Assembly: GCA_047639575.1 (NCBI GenBank) | Contig: JBLIOB010000264.1 | Location: forward strand, 1 to 6,034 | Origin: JBLIOB01 sp047639575 | Lineage (GTDB): Bacteria > Bacteroidota > Bacteroidia > Flavobacteriales_D > Parvicellaceae | Reading direction: 5' to 3' | DNA: 6,034 nucleotides | Shown: positions 1-6,034 of the stretch, one piece after another | Position numbering within the stretch: position 1 is the stretch's first letter | How the letters are laid out: the number at the start of each line of letters is the position of its first letter | Program-made: the position numbers and the translations under genes | Notes under the pieces: model-generated | The model's input: the letters and a program-made list of their open reading frames with translations, nothing else | The model's database searches: none | What the model was told of the DNA's origin: nothing

Positions 1-1088
1 GTATAATCGTTTACAAAAAGGGTAAAGACTTCTCCATCTGACAAAATAGTTTGCTTGGCTCCAATTTTAAATTCCTGTGTTACCGATGGAATATCGGCTT
101 CAATGTATTCTACATTGTCAAGAGGATCAACCGAATATTCAGATTTCACGTTCTGTTTTGAAACCGTAGCAGAAGAGTATTTTCTTGCATCATGCTTCGT
201 GTTCAATACCCAAGGGCTTAGCTCAGGTTTGTTCGGAATCTTCTCCAGTGGAAATGCAGATGAAAGTTTAATGTTTACGTTCTTCCAATCTTTTCCGGAT
301 TGATTCATCACATTAGCCATATATCGTAAATCGACTTTTTGGTTCTCGGTATTTGCCTGTAATCTATACTTTGGAGCCCAACCAGTTGCGCCAACAATGT
401 ATTTAACTACTAATGTTCCAGAGATGGCTCGATTAGCCTGTACAACTAGTTTAAGACTGTGGTACCGCTTTATGCTTTTAATTCGAACAACAGCGCCAGT
501 AGGGTTGTGCTTGCTTGCCATGTTGTGATATTTTTTTCTCAGTCCGCTAATTTTGTTTTTCTGTGTTCTGGTTGATAACGTTTTAGTTTGCAACCTGATC
601 ATTCTGGTTTCGTACAAGTCAAATAGCTTGGTTGCATCTTCTACAGACTTCATTTCCACCTCACCAAGTTTGATTTTCATCAACTCGAATTGATTGCTTA
701 AGATTTGTTCTTCTGTTGTCAGTTTTTGAAGCTGTGAAGACAGTAATACTGCCGAATCTCTAATGCTTCTTTTTACTACAATTCCCGCTTTTCCCTCTTC
801 CCAAGTCGTATCTGCATCAACAGCAATGGAGGATTTAATAAGAAGAATTCCGTCTTTATCACTTTCGAAATAAGCCCTAATATTATCGCTTACTACTTTT
901 TTGGATATGCCTCGTAGCATTATGGTATGCTGTCCTTGAGGGACACTTACTTTGGATTCACTGGTGATTTCAGCTCCAACGTGAAATACTGTTACGGCTT
1001 TAATATCTGGTTTTATGTCGATTTTCTTTTGTGCGTGTAATCCAATAGCTATGAGAATAGCCGCTGGTAATAGGACAAGTTTATGCAT
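1..1088 (-). CDS. DUF4139 / MuiA-like secreted protein, C-terminus outside the window
   Basis: Reading leftward from the ATG at 1088-1086, the frame stays open for 362 codons to the window edge, so the C-terminal part is missing. Residues 1-19 form a signal peptide (MHKLVLLPAAILIAIGLHA, then QKK), so the protein is exported. Residues 31-100 resemble the N-terminal DUF4140 region, with AVTVFHVGAE followed by SVPQGQHTIMLRGIS. Residues about 104-190 are rich in Lys, Glu, Gln and Leu and probably form a coiled coil. From about 215 the DUF4139 domain begins, with the family's GWAPKYRLQA (Trp237) and NQSGKDWKNVNIKLS (Trp268) motifs. This is the family loosely called 'mucoidy inhibitor MuiA'; its biochemical function is not established. 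Bacteroidota members are, from memory, roughly 500-650 residues, so about 60% should be visible. The gene is transcribed divergently from the BLUF gene. No Shine-Dalgarno sequence is evident, which is normal for Bacteroidota. Confidence 0.87.
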   Translation of the reverse strand, partial: MHKLVLLPAAILIAIGLHAQKKIDIKPDIKAVTVFHVGAEITSESKVSVPQGQHTIMLRGISKKVVSDNIRAYFESDKDGILLIKSSIAVDADTTWEEGKAGIVVKRSIRDSAVLLSSQLQKLTTEEQILSNQFELMKIKLGEVEMKSVEDATKLFDLYETRMIRLQTKTLSTRTQKNKISGLRKKYHNMASKHNPTGAVVRIKSIKRYHSLKLVVQANRAISGTLVVKYIVGATGWAPKYRLQANTENQKVDLRYMANVMNQSGKDWKNVNIKLSSAFPLEKIPNKPELSPWVLNTKHDARKYSSATVSKQNVKSEYSVDPLDNVEYIEADIPSVTQEFKIGAKQTILSDGEVFTLFVNDY

Positions 1089-1106
1089 GGTTTTTGTTTT
1101 AAAGGT

Positions 1107-1122
1107 TTGATTTTCAAATCAA
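1107..1122. repeat. Short inverted repeat in the divergent spacer
   Basis: TTGATT and AATCAA form a perfect 6-bp inverted repeat around a 4-base TTCA loop, about 20 bp upstream of the DUF4139 gene's ATG. It lies in the 117-bp spacer between two divergent genes, so it could be an operator half-site pair or a weak hairpin in the DUF4139 leader. In AT-rich DNA a repeat this short can occur by chance, and there is no independent sign of function. Confidence 0.25.
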
Positions 1123-1144
1123 TAATACGAAGATCCAACTTGGT

Positions 1145-1152
1145 TACATTTG
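1145..1152 (+). promoter_or_regulatory. Candidate -7 box for the BLUF gene
   Basis: TACATTTG matches the Bacteroidota -7 consensus TAnnTTTG at every fixed position. Transcription would start near 1158-1160 and leave a leader of about 47 bases before the ATG at 1206. No good TTG-type -33 element is found at the usual spacing of about 19-21 bp upstream, so the call rests on the -7 box and its position. The box also lies downstream of the longer upstream start at 1083, which argues for the shorter BLUF protein. Confidence 0.5.
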
Positions 1153-1205
1153 TGCTGATTTATCAAAATATTTTATACTTTAACCAGCTAATCAATACCC
1201 TGTCG

Positions 1206-1643
1206 ATGTCCAAATTATACGAACTCATTTATACCAGTAAAGCCAAGATCGAGCCGACTCAGAGAGAGTTGAAATCCATGCTTGAAAAGGCAAGAGATAA
1301 AAACTTGAAATTAAATGTCACGGGACTTTTGGCCTATTACAATGGAGAATTTATTCAGTTAATTGAAGGTCCTGAATGCAACATTAAAGAGTTAATGACC
1401 ACAATAGCGGCTGATGAAAGGCATCATGAAGTAAAGATTTACTGGGAGGGACATATTCTCACCAGAGGTTTCTCTAGTTGGGAGATGGGCTTTGTTAATT
1501 TGAACAGTGCAAAGGGAATTGACTTAGAAGGTTATTCAAATTTCTTTGTCAATAATTTTCAATTTACGAATCTTAAAAGCACTTCAAATGTTGGAAAAGA
1601 CTTAATGGTTCGGCTTTCAAGAACATTACCTTATTCCTACTAG
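1206..1643 (+). CDS. Short stand-alone BLUF-domain blue-light photoreceptor
   Basis: The product is 145 residues: a flavin-binding BLUF domain (residues about 3-96) plus a short C-terminal extension, with no fused enzymatic or DNA-binding output domain. This is the PixD/Slr1694-type architecture, about 150 residues in that protein. The flavin-site residues expected from PixD are all present with a constant offset of one: Tyr9 (LIYTS), Asn33, Gln51 (FIQLIEG), Trp92 and Met94 (SSWEMGF). The LNVTGLL and QLIEGP blocks are typical of the family. Such proteins bind FAD and rearrange the Tyr-Gln hydrogen bonds under blue light, usually signalling through a partner protein; no partner is recognisable here. 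The frame is open back to an ATG at 1083, but I chose the ATG at 1206 because the BLUF homology begins there, the extra 41 residues resemble nothing in the family, and a -7 box lies between the two starts. Its stop overlaps the convergent receptor gene by 4 bp. Confidence 0.9.
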   Translation: MSKLYELIYTSKAKIEPTQRELKSMLEKARDKNLKLNVTGLLAYYNGEFIQLIEGPECNIKELMTTIAADERHHEVKIYWEGHILTRGFSSWEMGFVNLNSAKGIDLEGYSNFFVNNFQFTNLKSTSNVGKDLMVRLSRTLPYSY

Positions 1644-4066
1644 AAATCATCCATGCCTTCGTTCTTGTCGTAGACTTTCTGGTAGTTGTTTAGTTTCAGT
1701 GAAGCAGAAACCGTAATTAATGGGGCTAATTTTCTAGATGTATCGTGTATATACACGTTTGAAATAGTAGAAAAAGATTCTCTTACAGCAGTTCCAAAAA
1801 TGTTTCTTCCCTGAATCGTCATCGATAATTTTTTATTCATGAAGCTCTTTTTAAGAGAGATGTCTTGGCTGAATGAACCTACGTTTTCACCTTGAGCAGT
1901 TACGGAACCGCTTCTATACGCGGTAACAAATTGAAGCATCCATCCCTTGATTGTAAATGTGTTGGTTAATCTTCCTTTATAGTTGAATGACTGTGTGCTG
2001 TAATCCTGATCATCTAACTCTCCTGATAAATCATAGAAATAAGCATTTGCGCCAGCAACTAACTTCCAGATTTTCGAGATCTTATAATTTAATGAGGCCT
2101 CCAATCCATAAGAATTGGCGGTTCCAATATTGAAAGGCTTATTCAGCAATATTCCCTCTGCGTAAACTGTTGAAATTCGGTTTACAATATTTTCGCTCTT
2201 TCTAAAATATGCTTCTAAACTAAAGAACCCTTTTTTTGTAATTGGCTTCATGTAATTTACTTCAAAAGAGTTGATGTAAGTAGGTTGTAGATTTGGATTT
2301 CCGCTGCTCACATTATATGGACTTTTCCATGTAATGAAGGGTTCAAAATAATAACTTCTTGGTCGCTCGATTCTTCTAGAGTAACTTGCCAAAAGCTGAC
2401 TTTTATTCTTTAATCCGTACGAGATGTGTGCCGAAGGAAACCAATCCATTCTATTGATTTCTGTAAACTCCACTGCGGCCGTAGAAGAGATCGTACGGTA
2501 AGTGTATTCGCCCCTTAAACCAGCTTGGTAGCCAAATTTTTTCGTTTTACCTCCATACATCACATATCCTGCATGAACATCTCTAATGTAATCCACATCT
2601 GAACTGAATAGAGAATCAAACTCATAAGTTTCTGTTGCCAAGTCGTAGGTATAGTTTTTACCTACATCACCACTTATTCCAAATTGAGATTGCGCTCCCA
2701 TTTCCAATTTACTATTCTTAAATGGTAGTCGATAATCAATATTGAATCGATAAGAATTAGATGGTCCTGTTTCCGTATATAAATTAGCGGCAGTAATCGT
2801 ATCAGAATTAAATGAAGTGGTAGAATCATTTTGCACTACATCCGTTCTATTAGCTATGGCTTTAAACGAAACGTAATGATCTTTGTTTCTCTTGATATTG
2901 TATTGATAATTTAAGCTTGTAGTGCTGTTTACAAAAGTGATGTGATTGTGCTGAAAAGTTTGAAACTCACTTAACAAACTATCATTGTCGAAATTTTGAT
3001 AAGCCATGTCATTGTATGGGTTCATTAAATTCGATTTTATTTTTGTTCTGACTACTAGTACATGACTATTGTTCGGGTTCCATTGAAATCCGGCACCACC
3101 GCCTAAGCCACTTCTTCGCCAATTGGCCTCTCCAGCACTTTCTAATCGATTCACAACGGAGTCGTAAGTGGTAGTTCTTACCGTTGTCTGATTACTGGGT
3201 CCGCTTCGTGCTCTGGTGTTTCCTGAAACGTCAAAAGTGAATTTCTTTTTCTTCACGTTCAATGCAAAATCTCCGCTATAATTATTAAACCTTCCAATGC
3301 TACCGTTAAGTAGAAAACTAATTCCTTCCAGTTTATTTTTCTTGGTAATTATATTAATAATTCCGCTTGTTCCTTCTGCATCAAATTTTGCTGATGGATT
3401 CGTGATGATCTCTATTTCTTTAATTGTGCTGGCTGGAATTGTGGCCAAGTAATCGCTTGCATCCATGTTCGTTGGAATACCATCTATTAAGAGGGTGAAA
3501 CTTGAGCTTCCTCTTAAACTAACAGTACCATCTGCTGCAACACTAACGGAAGGAATGTTTTCCAACATCTCAATCGCGGTTTGACCCTCTGTGTTTAATT
3601 GATCTTCCACATTTACAATCTTCTTGTCAATTTCATAGGTGATCTGTGGTCCGGCTCCAACTACTTCAACTTCACTCATTAAGGTGGGGCCCATAATCAA
3701 GTCTTTCACTTGATAAGTGGATTTGTCATCGGTTAGTTCAATATCATTAATGACGACTGTATTATAACCAACAAAGGTGAATTTCAGAGAGTATTTACCC
3801 AATGGAAGTTTGGCGATTGAAAAATTTCCATTCTCAGTAGAAACACTGCCATTAACCATTTTCTGTTCTATGGCACTTAGCGCAATTACTGTAGTGTAAC
3901 CTAATCCTTCATCGTTTAACGAATCCAAAACATTCCCGAAAATTTCTCCCGTTTTGGGTGGTGGTCCGTGTTTGCCTCCAGGTCCACCTTCACCATGACC
4001 TCCGGGAGGCTGGCAATATCCAGCAACGGATAAGAGTGAAAATAAGATGGGTAAAAGAAACTTCAT
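1640..4066 (-). CDS. TonB-dependent-receptor-like outer-membrane beta-barrel protein (OMP_b-brl_3 type)
   Basis: This 808-residue outer-membrane protein begins with a signal peptide (residues 1-18, MKFLLPILFSLLSVAGYC). A Gly/Pro/His-rich linker follows (19-40), then a carboxypeptidase-regulatory-like beta-sandwich (about 41-125, including GNFSIAKLPLGKYSLKF and FVGYNTV). Next is a plug domain (about 140-243) with VSLRGSSSFTLLIDG and NPSAKFDAEGTSGIINIITKK, motifs typical of TonB-dependent receptors. The rest is a long beta-barrel of alternating aromatic/polar strands (GLRGEYTYR, SYSRRIERP, FNIGTANSYGLEASLNYKI) ending in a terminal Phe, as expected for outer-membrane insertion. This fits the 'outer membrane beta-barrel family protein' group rather than SusC: no SusD-like partner is adjacent, so the substrate cannot be predicted. 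The frame extends six codons upstream to a TTG at 4084; I chose the ATG at 4066 because it starts the signal peptide and because the candidate promoter covers the TTG. The Cys before the cleavage site is not in a good lipobox. Confidence 0.9.
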   Translation of the reverse strand: MKFLLPILFSLLSVAGYCQPPGGHGEGGPGGKHGPPPKTGEIFGNVLDSLNDEGLGYTTVIALSAIEQKMVNGSVSTENGNFSIAKLPLGKYSLKFTFVGYNTVVINDIELTDDKSTYQVKDLIMGPTLMSEVEVVGAGPQITYEIDKKIVNVEDQLNTEGQTAIEMLENIPSVSVAADGTVSLRGSSSFTLLIDGIPTNMDASDYLATIPASTIKEIEIITNPSAKFDAEGTSGIINIITKKNKLEGISFLLNGSIGRFNNYSGDFALNVKKKKFTFDVSGNTRARSGPSNQTTVRTTTYDSVVNRLESAGEANWRRSGLGGGAGFQWNPNNSHVLVVRTKIKSNLMNPYNDMAYQNFDNDSLLSEFQTFQHNHITFVNSTTSLNYQYNIKRNKDHYVSFKAIANRTDVVQNDSTTSFNSDTITAANLYTETGPSNSYRFNIDYRLPFKNSKLEMGAQSQFGISGDVGKNYTYDLATETYEFDSLFSSDVDYIRDVHAGYVMYGGKTKKFGYQAGLRGEYTYRTISSTAAVEFTEINRMDWFPSAHISYGLKNKSQLLASYSRRIERPRSYYFEPFITWKSPYNVSSGNPNLQPTYINSFEVNYMKPITKKGFFSLEAYFRKSENIVNRISTVYAEGILLNKPFNIGTANSYGLEASLNYKISKIWKLVAGANAYFYDLSGELDDQDYSTQSFNYKGRLTNTFTIKGWMLQFVTAYRSGSVTAQGENVGSFSQDISLKKSFMNKKLSMTIQGRNIFGTAVRESFSTISNVYIHDTSRKLAPLITVSASLKLNNYQKVYDKNEGMDDF

Positions 4067-4081
4067 GAACTCAATTTGACG

Positions 4082-4089
4082 CAAAAGTA
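4082..4089 (-). promoter_or_regulatory. Candidate -7 box for the outer-membrane receptor gene
   Basis: Read on the minus strand this is TACTTTTG, a full match to the Bacteroidota -7 consensus TAnnTTTG. It ends 15 bp before the receptor's ATG at 4066, which would give a very short leader of about 9 bases. The nearest upstream TTG lies about 24 bp away, slightly too far for a standard -33 element. The position excludes the TTG at 4084 as the translation start if this box is used. Confidence 0.5.
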
Positions 4090-4189
4090 GTTAACTCTAT
4101 ATTATTATTCGGCCAATGTGCGACCAATTGTTGTTATAGTGAGGTTAAAAAAGAAGCGTTTAACTTGGCAAATTGCCTTAAATTTATCC

Positions 4190-4621
4190 ATGCGAAAATT
4201 TTATTTGGTTCTGATAGCGTTTGTTGTTCTAGGGTGCAGTAATGGGGAAAATCAGCATTTAGGAATCTGGGCTGGGTATCAAGATGGAGAATTGAACTCG
4301 GTTGTGCGGTTCAGCGTGGACAGCCTATTCTTACGTCAAGTGAAACTAGAAGTGGGAGATACTACTTTTTCAAGTTTGAAAAGCTTGCATTATACAAGTG
4401 TTTATGGGGATGAGGGAATTCGATCTTATACTTGTGTTGGTCCTGTAAGAGAGGATTTGATGCTTCAGACGTCCTTCTATAATGACTTAGAGGGGAAGCT
4501 TGATATTTTAGGAGAATCTCCAGTACAAATGGAAATCAGGGAAGTTGAGAATGGTACAATTTCTGCGTCATTACAAGAAGAGATGCAGCTATTGATGTAT
4601 CGTGAAAATAACCCAAATTAA
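4190..4621 (+). CDS. Small predicted lipoprotein of unknown function
   Basis: I do not recognise the family. The 143-residue product starts with MRKFYLVLIAFVVLGC, a lipoprotein signal with a VLGC lipobox, so Cys16 is probably acylated after cleavage and the mature protein of about 128 residues sits in the envelope. The mature part opens with GIWAGYQDGELNSVVRFSVDS and alternates short hydrophobic and polar stretches, suggesting a small beta-rich fold. The 'GIWAG' opening is reminiscent of lipocalin-like proteins, but that is only an impression. There is one further Cys (SYTCVG). The frame continues upstream to an ATG at 4118; I rejected that start because it adds a Lys/Arg-rich stretch ahead of a clean lipoprotein signal. 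The gene is divergent from the receptor gene across 123 bp, and a broken secreted-protein gene starts 2 bp after its stop, suggesting they were co-transcribed. No convincing promoter was found. Confidence 0.75.
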   Translation: MRKFYLVLIAFVVLGCSNGENQHLGIWAGYQDGELNSVVRFSVDSLFLRQVKLEVGDTTFSSLKSLHYTSVYGDEGIRSYTCVGPVREDLMLQTSFYNDLEGKLDILGESPVQMEIREVENGTISASLQEEMQLLMYRENNPN

Positions 4622-4623
4622 AC

Positions 4624-5147
4624 ATGCGAAGCAAGTTCCTTTTCATACTAGTTTTCTTGAACCTAATTGCAGCTTTTGGATATGGACAAGACTCTATCGT
4701 TCATAAACCCAATGGTGGTGAGGATAGGAAAGGAAAGTACATCAATACGCCACTATTTATTCAGCTGATTCAAGACGTATCATAATCGTTGATCAGGAGC
4801 CATGTTTTGGTTGTTGCAACGGAAATTCATTTTTCAATCTTGGAGTTAGCTGTTTAGCTGAAGCAAGTACAGGGCCTTTCAGCGATTTAACGATATCTCT
4901 TTTCAGCAGGTAGGGAAATTTAATCCAAAAGTCTTACGACCCTCTTCATATGAATTGGAAAGGCGATTGCAAAGGGCAACAGTTATCTCAAGGCACGTAC
5001 TATTGGATCGTATCTTTTAAAGATCATTCTTCAGATTCTAAAGAAGTAATTAGTCAGAACGGATATTTAACCATAATTCTCTGGGTCTTAAATCTTCAAG
5101 GTTACTTTTTTATCGTTTCCACATTAAATGTAAAACGACAGAAATGA
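4624..5147 (+). pseudogene. Broken secreted-protein gene with a CHU_C-like (gliding-motility/T9SS) C-terminal domain
   Basis: The gene starts at ATG 4624 and reads a signal peptide (MRSKFLFILVFLNLIAAFGYG, then QDSIV) before stopping at TAA 4783-4785, after 53 codons. From 4728 another frame is open and, from about 4786, encodes a recognisable gliding-motility-associated C-terminal domain: CNGNSFFNLGVSC, DLTISLFSR, then TAG at 4911-4913, GNLIQKSYDP, NWKGDCKGQQLSQGTYYWIV and NGYLTII ending near 5081. The family normally has NRWGN where this gene has SR-stop-GN, so the TAG replaces the conserved Trp by a TGG-to-TAG change. The frameshift must lie between 4728, just after an in-frame TAG, and 4782. 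After the domain the frame runs on for about 21 non-family residues to a TGA that overlaps the next gene's ATG. Such domains normally close type IX secretion substrates that are much longer than the roughly 155 codons left here, so a middle section may also have been deleted. Sequencing error cannot be fully excluded. Confidence 0.72.
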
Positions 5148-6034
5148 AACCAATTAAAACTACCTTAACTTTTACAGTCTTACTTGCCATTTTCTCGGTA
5201 AGTTGCTTTTCCCAATCTTCAATTAAAATAACGGTTCCATCTAAAGCGATAACCGTTGAAAAAATCGTTAAAACATTAGCCGGAGGAGGTATGGTTGTAA
5301 AAAATGTCACAACTAATCAAAATATAGGTACAAATCAATTAGGGAGATTTATAGATCCCAAACGGGAACTAGGAATGAATAAAGGAATTCTTCTATCTAC
5401 AGGATCTGTATTAAACTTAGGTTCTTCAAATTTATTCAGTGGTATGACTGGATCAACATATGGAGGCACTATTGTAGAGTACGACACAATTACAAGTACC
5501 GTTCCTTGCAATAAGTTTGGTTCTAAGAAACAGAATAACAATAAAACAAGTACTTCGAAGTTGGCTAAAGTCATAGATGTTGCTATCGTTAAGGTTCAGG
5601 ATCAAGAAGTACAAAGTGAACTTGAAAACAATTCAGTCCTAACCAATATTGTTTATGATTGGTCAAGTAGTGACTCAAGCGGAGAAACAGCTGTTTTTAC
5701 ATCATCGAATGCCACAAATTATGAAGTGTCCGAAGACGGAGAAATGTGTACAACCACTTTTATCCTCCCAAAGAACAAGCCTTTCCTTACCAAATCGGGA
5801 GATAAAGATTTAGAAGCTGAGCTCCGTGGGAATTTTAGAACATTTGATGCATGTGTAGTAGAGATGGACTTGGTGCCTTTTGGGGATACGTTAAGCTTTA
5901 GATACATGTTTGGCTCTGAAGAATATGACGAATATGTCTGTTCCATGTTTAATGATGCTTTCGCATTTTATCTAAGTGGTCCTGGAATAGGTGACAAGAA
6001 AAATATGGCGGTATTAGAGTCTGGAGCAAGGATT
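5144..6034 (+). CDS. Choice-of-anchor L domain surface protein, C-terminus outside the window
   Basis: From the ATG at 5144 the frame is open for 297 codons to the right edge. Residues 1-24 are a signal peptide (MKPIKTTLTFTVLLAIFSVSCFSQ). The choice-of-anchor L domain follows: TLAGGGMVVKNV (about 45-56), GMNKGILLSTGSV (77-89), GDKDLEAEL (219-227), FRTFDACVVEMDLVPFGDTLSFRYMFGSEEYDEY (about 231-264) and FNDAFAFYLSGPGIG (269 on). The FGSEEY and FNDAFxFxLSGPG blocks are diagnostic. In Bacteroidota these proteins are exported and commonly end in a CHU_C or other type IX secretion sorting domain; that end is not visible here, so it is an inference. The segment between residues 90 and 218 is longer than I expect for the family and is rich in Ser, Thr, Asn and Lys. 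The ATG overlaps the last TGA of the preceding pseudogene frame (ATGA). TACTTTTT at 5103-5110 is a 7-of-8 match to a -7 box, so the gene may have its own promoter. Confidence 0.87.
   Translation, partial: MKPIKTTLTFTVLLAIFSVSCFSQSSIKITVPSKAITVEKIVKTLAGGGMVVKNVTTNQNIGTNQLGRFIDPKRELGMNKGILLSTGSVLNLGSSNLFSGMTGSTYGGTIVEYDTITSTVPCNKFGSKKQNNNKTSTSKLAKVIDVAIVKVQDQEVQSELENNSVLTNIVYDWSSSDSSGETAVFTSSNATNYEVSEDGEMCTTTFILPKNKPFLTKSGDKDLEAELRGNFRTFDACVVEMDLVPFGDTLSFRYMFGSEEYDEYVCSMFNDAFAFYLSGPGIGDKKNMAVLESGARI

Noticed and set aside
55..303. Plus-strand open frame of 82 codons
   Set aside because: It lies wholly inside the minus-strand DUF4139 gene, whose translation carries clear family motifs; the plus-strand product has no recognisable features.
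1083..1205. N-terminal extension of the BLUF protein by 41 residues
   Set aside because: The extension is not part of the BLUF fold, overlaps the first codons of the divergent DUF4139 gene, and contains the best -7 box; the ATG at 1206 fits family length and homology.
1744..1757. Perfect 14-bp palindrome CGTGTATATACACG
   Set aside because: It is inside the receptor's coding sequence, encoding part of NVYIHDT, has no spacer or partner copy, and sits far from any start. A chance palindrome of codons is the simpler reading.
4067..4084. Upstream TTG start for the receptor gene
   Set aside because: It would put six extra residues ahead of a clean signal peptide and overlaps the candidate -7 box at 4082-4089.
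4179..4186. TAAATTTA as a -7 box for the lipoprotein gene
   Set aside because: It is only 3 bp before the ATG, so transcription would begin inside the gene, and it misses the final G of the consensus.
5110..5946. Three minus-strand open frames at 5110-5310, 5335-5574 and 5719-5946
   Set aside because: All lie opposite the choice-of-anchor L gene, which has strong family motifs across the same span; none has a recognisable product, a signal sequence or a promoter.
1..6034. Defence system, CRISPR array, tRNA/rRNA, insertion sequence or tandem repeat
   Set aside because: I looked on both strands for repeated units, transposase-like frames, terminal repeats and RNA-gene signatures by eye and saw none; nearly all bases are accounted for by the genes and pseudogene listed.

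Overview
This window looks like chromosomal DNA from a member of the Bacteroidota, probably a Flavobacteriales- or Cytophagales-like lineage. The evidence is AT-rich sequence, secreted proteins with signal peptides ending in a C/G-x-Q type motif, and Bacteroidota-style -7 promoter boxes (TAnnTTTG). The protein families also fit: an OMP_b-brl_3-type outer-membrane receptor with a carboxypeptidase-regulatory-like N-terminal domain, a choice-of-anchor L protein, and a degraded gliding-motility/type IX secretion C-terminal (CHU_C-like) domain. No RNA gene, insertion sequence, CRISPR array or origin was seen.

Layout. Bases 1-1088 (minus strand) hold the first 362 residues of a secreted DUF4139/MuiA-like protein that continues off the left edge. 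A 117-bp divergent spacer separates it from a short stand-alone BLUF blue-light photoreceptor (1206-1643, plus). That gene's TAG stop overlaps, tail to tail within a single CTAG, the TAG stop of a large TonB-dependent-receptor-like gene (1640-4066, minus). A second divergent spacer of 123 bp leads to a rightward cluster. The cluster contains a small unrecognised lipoprotein (4190-4621); a broken gene starting 2 bp later, which has a signal peptide followed in another frame by a CHU_C-like domain carrying an in-frame TAG (4624-5147); and the first 297 residues of a choice-of-anchor L protein (5144 to the right edge).

How they fit together. Almost every product is predicted to be exported or in the outer membrane; the BLUF protein is the only cytoplasmic one. 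The right half reads as a cell-surface protein locus of the type IX secretion/gliding kind, in which one gene has decayed and its neighbour seems intact as far as it can be seen. Nothing in the window shows a functional link between the BLUF sensor and its neighbours. I did not find a convincing new multi-gene system. The most informative observations are the decayed CHU_C gene, the unusually long segment inside the choice-of-anchor L domain, and the compact BLUF arrangement.
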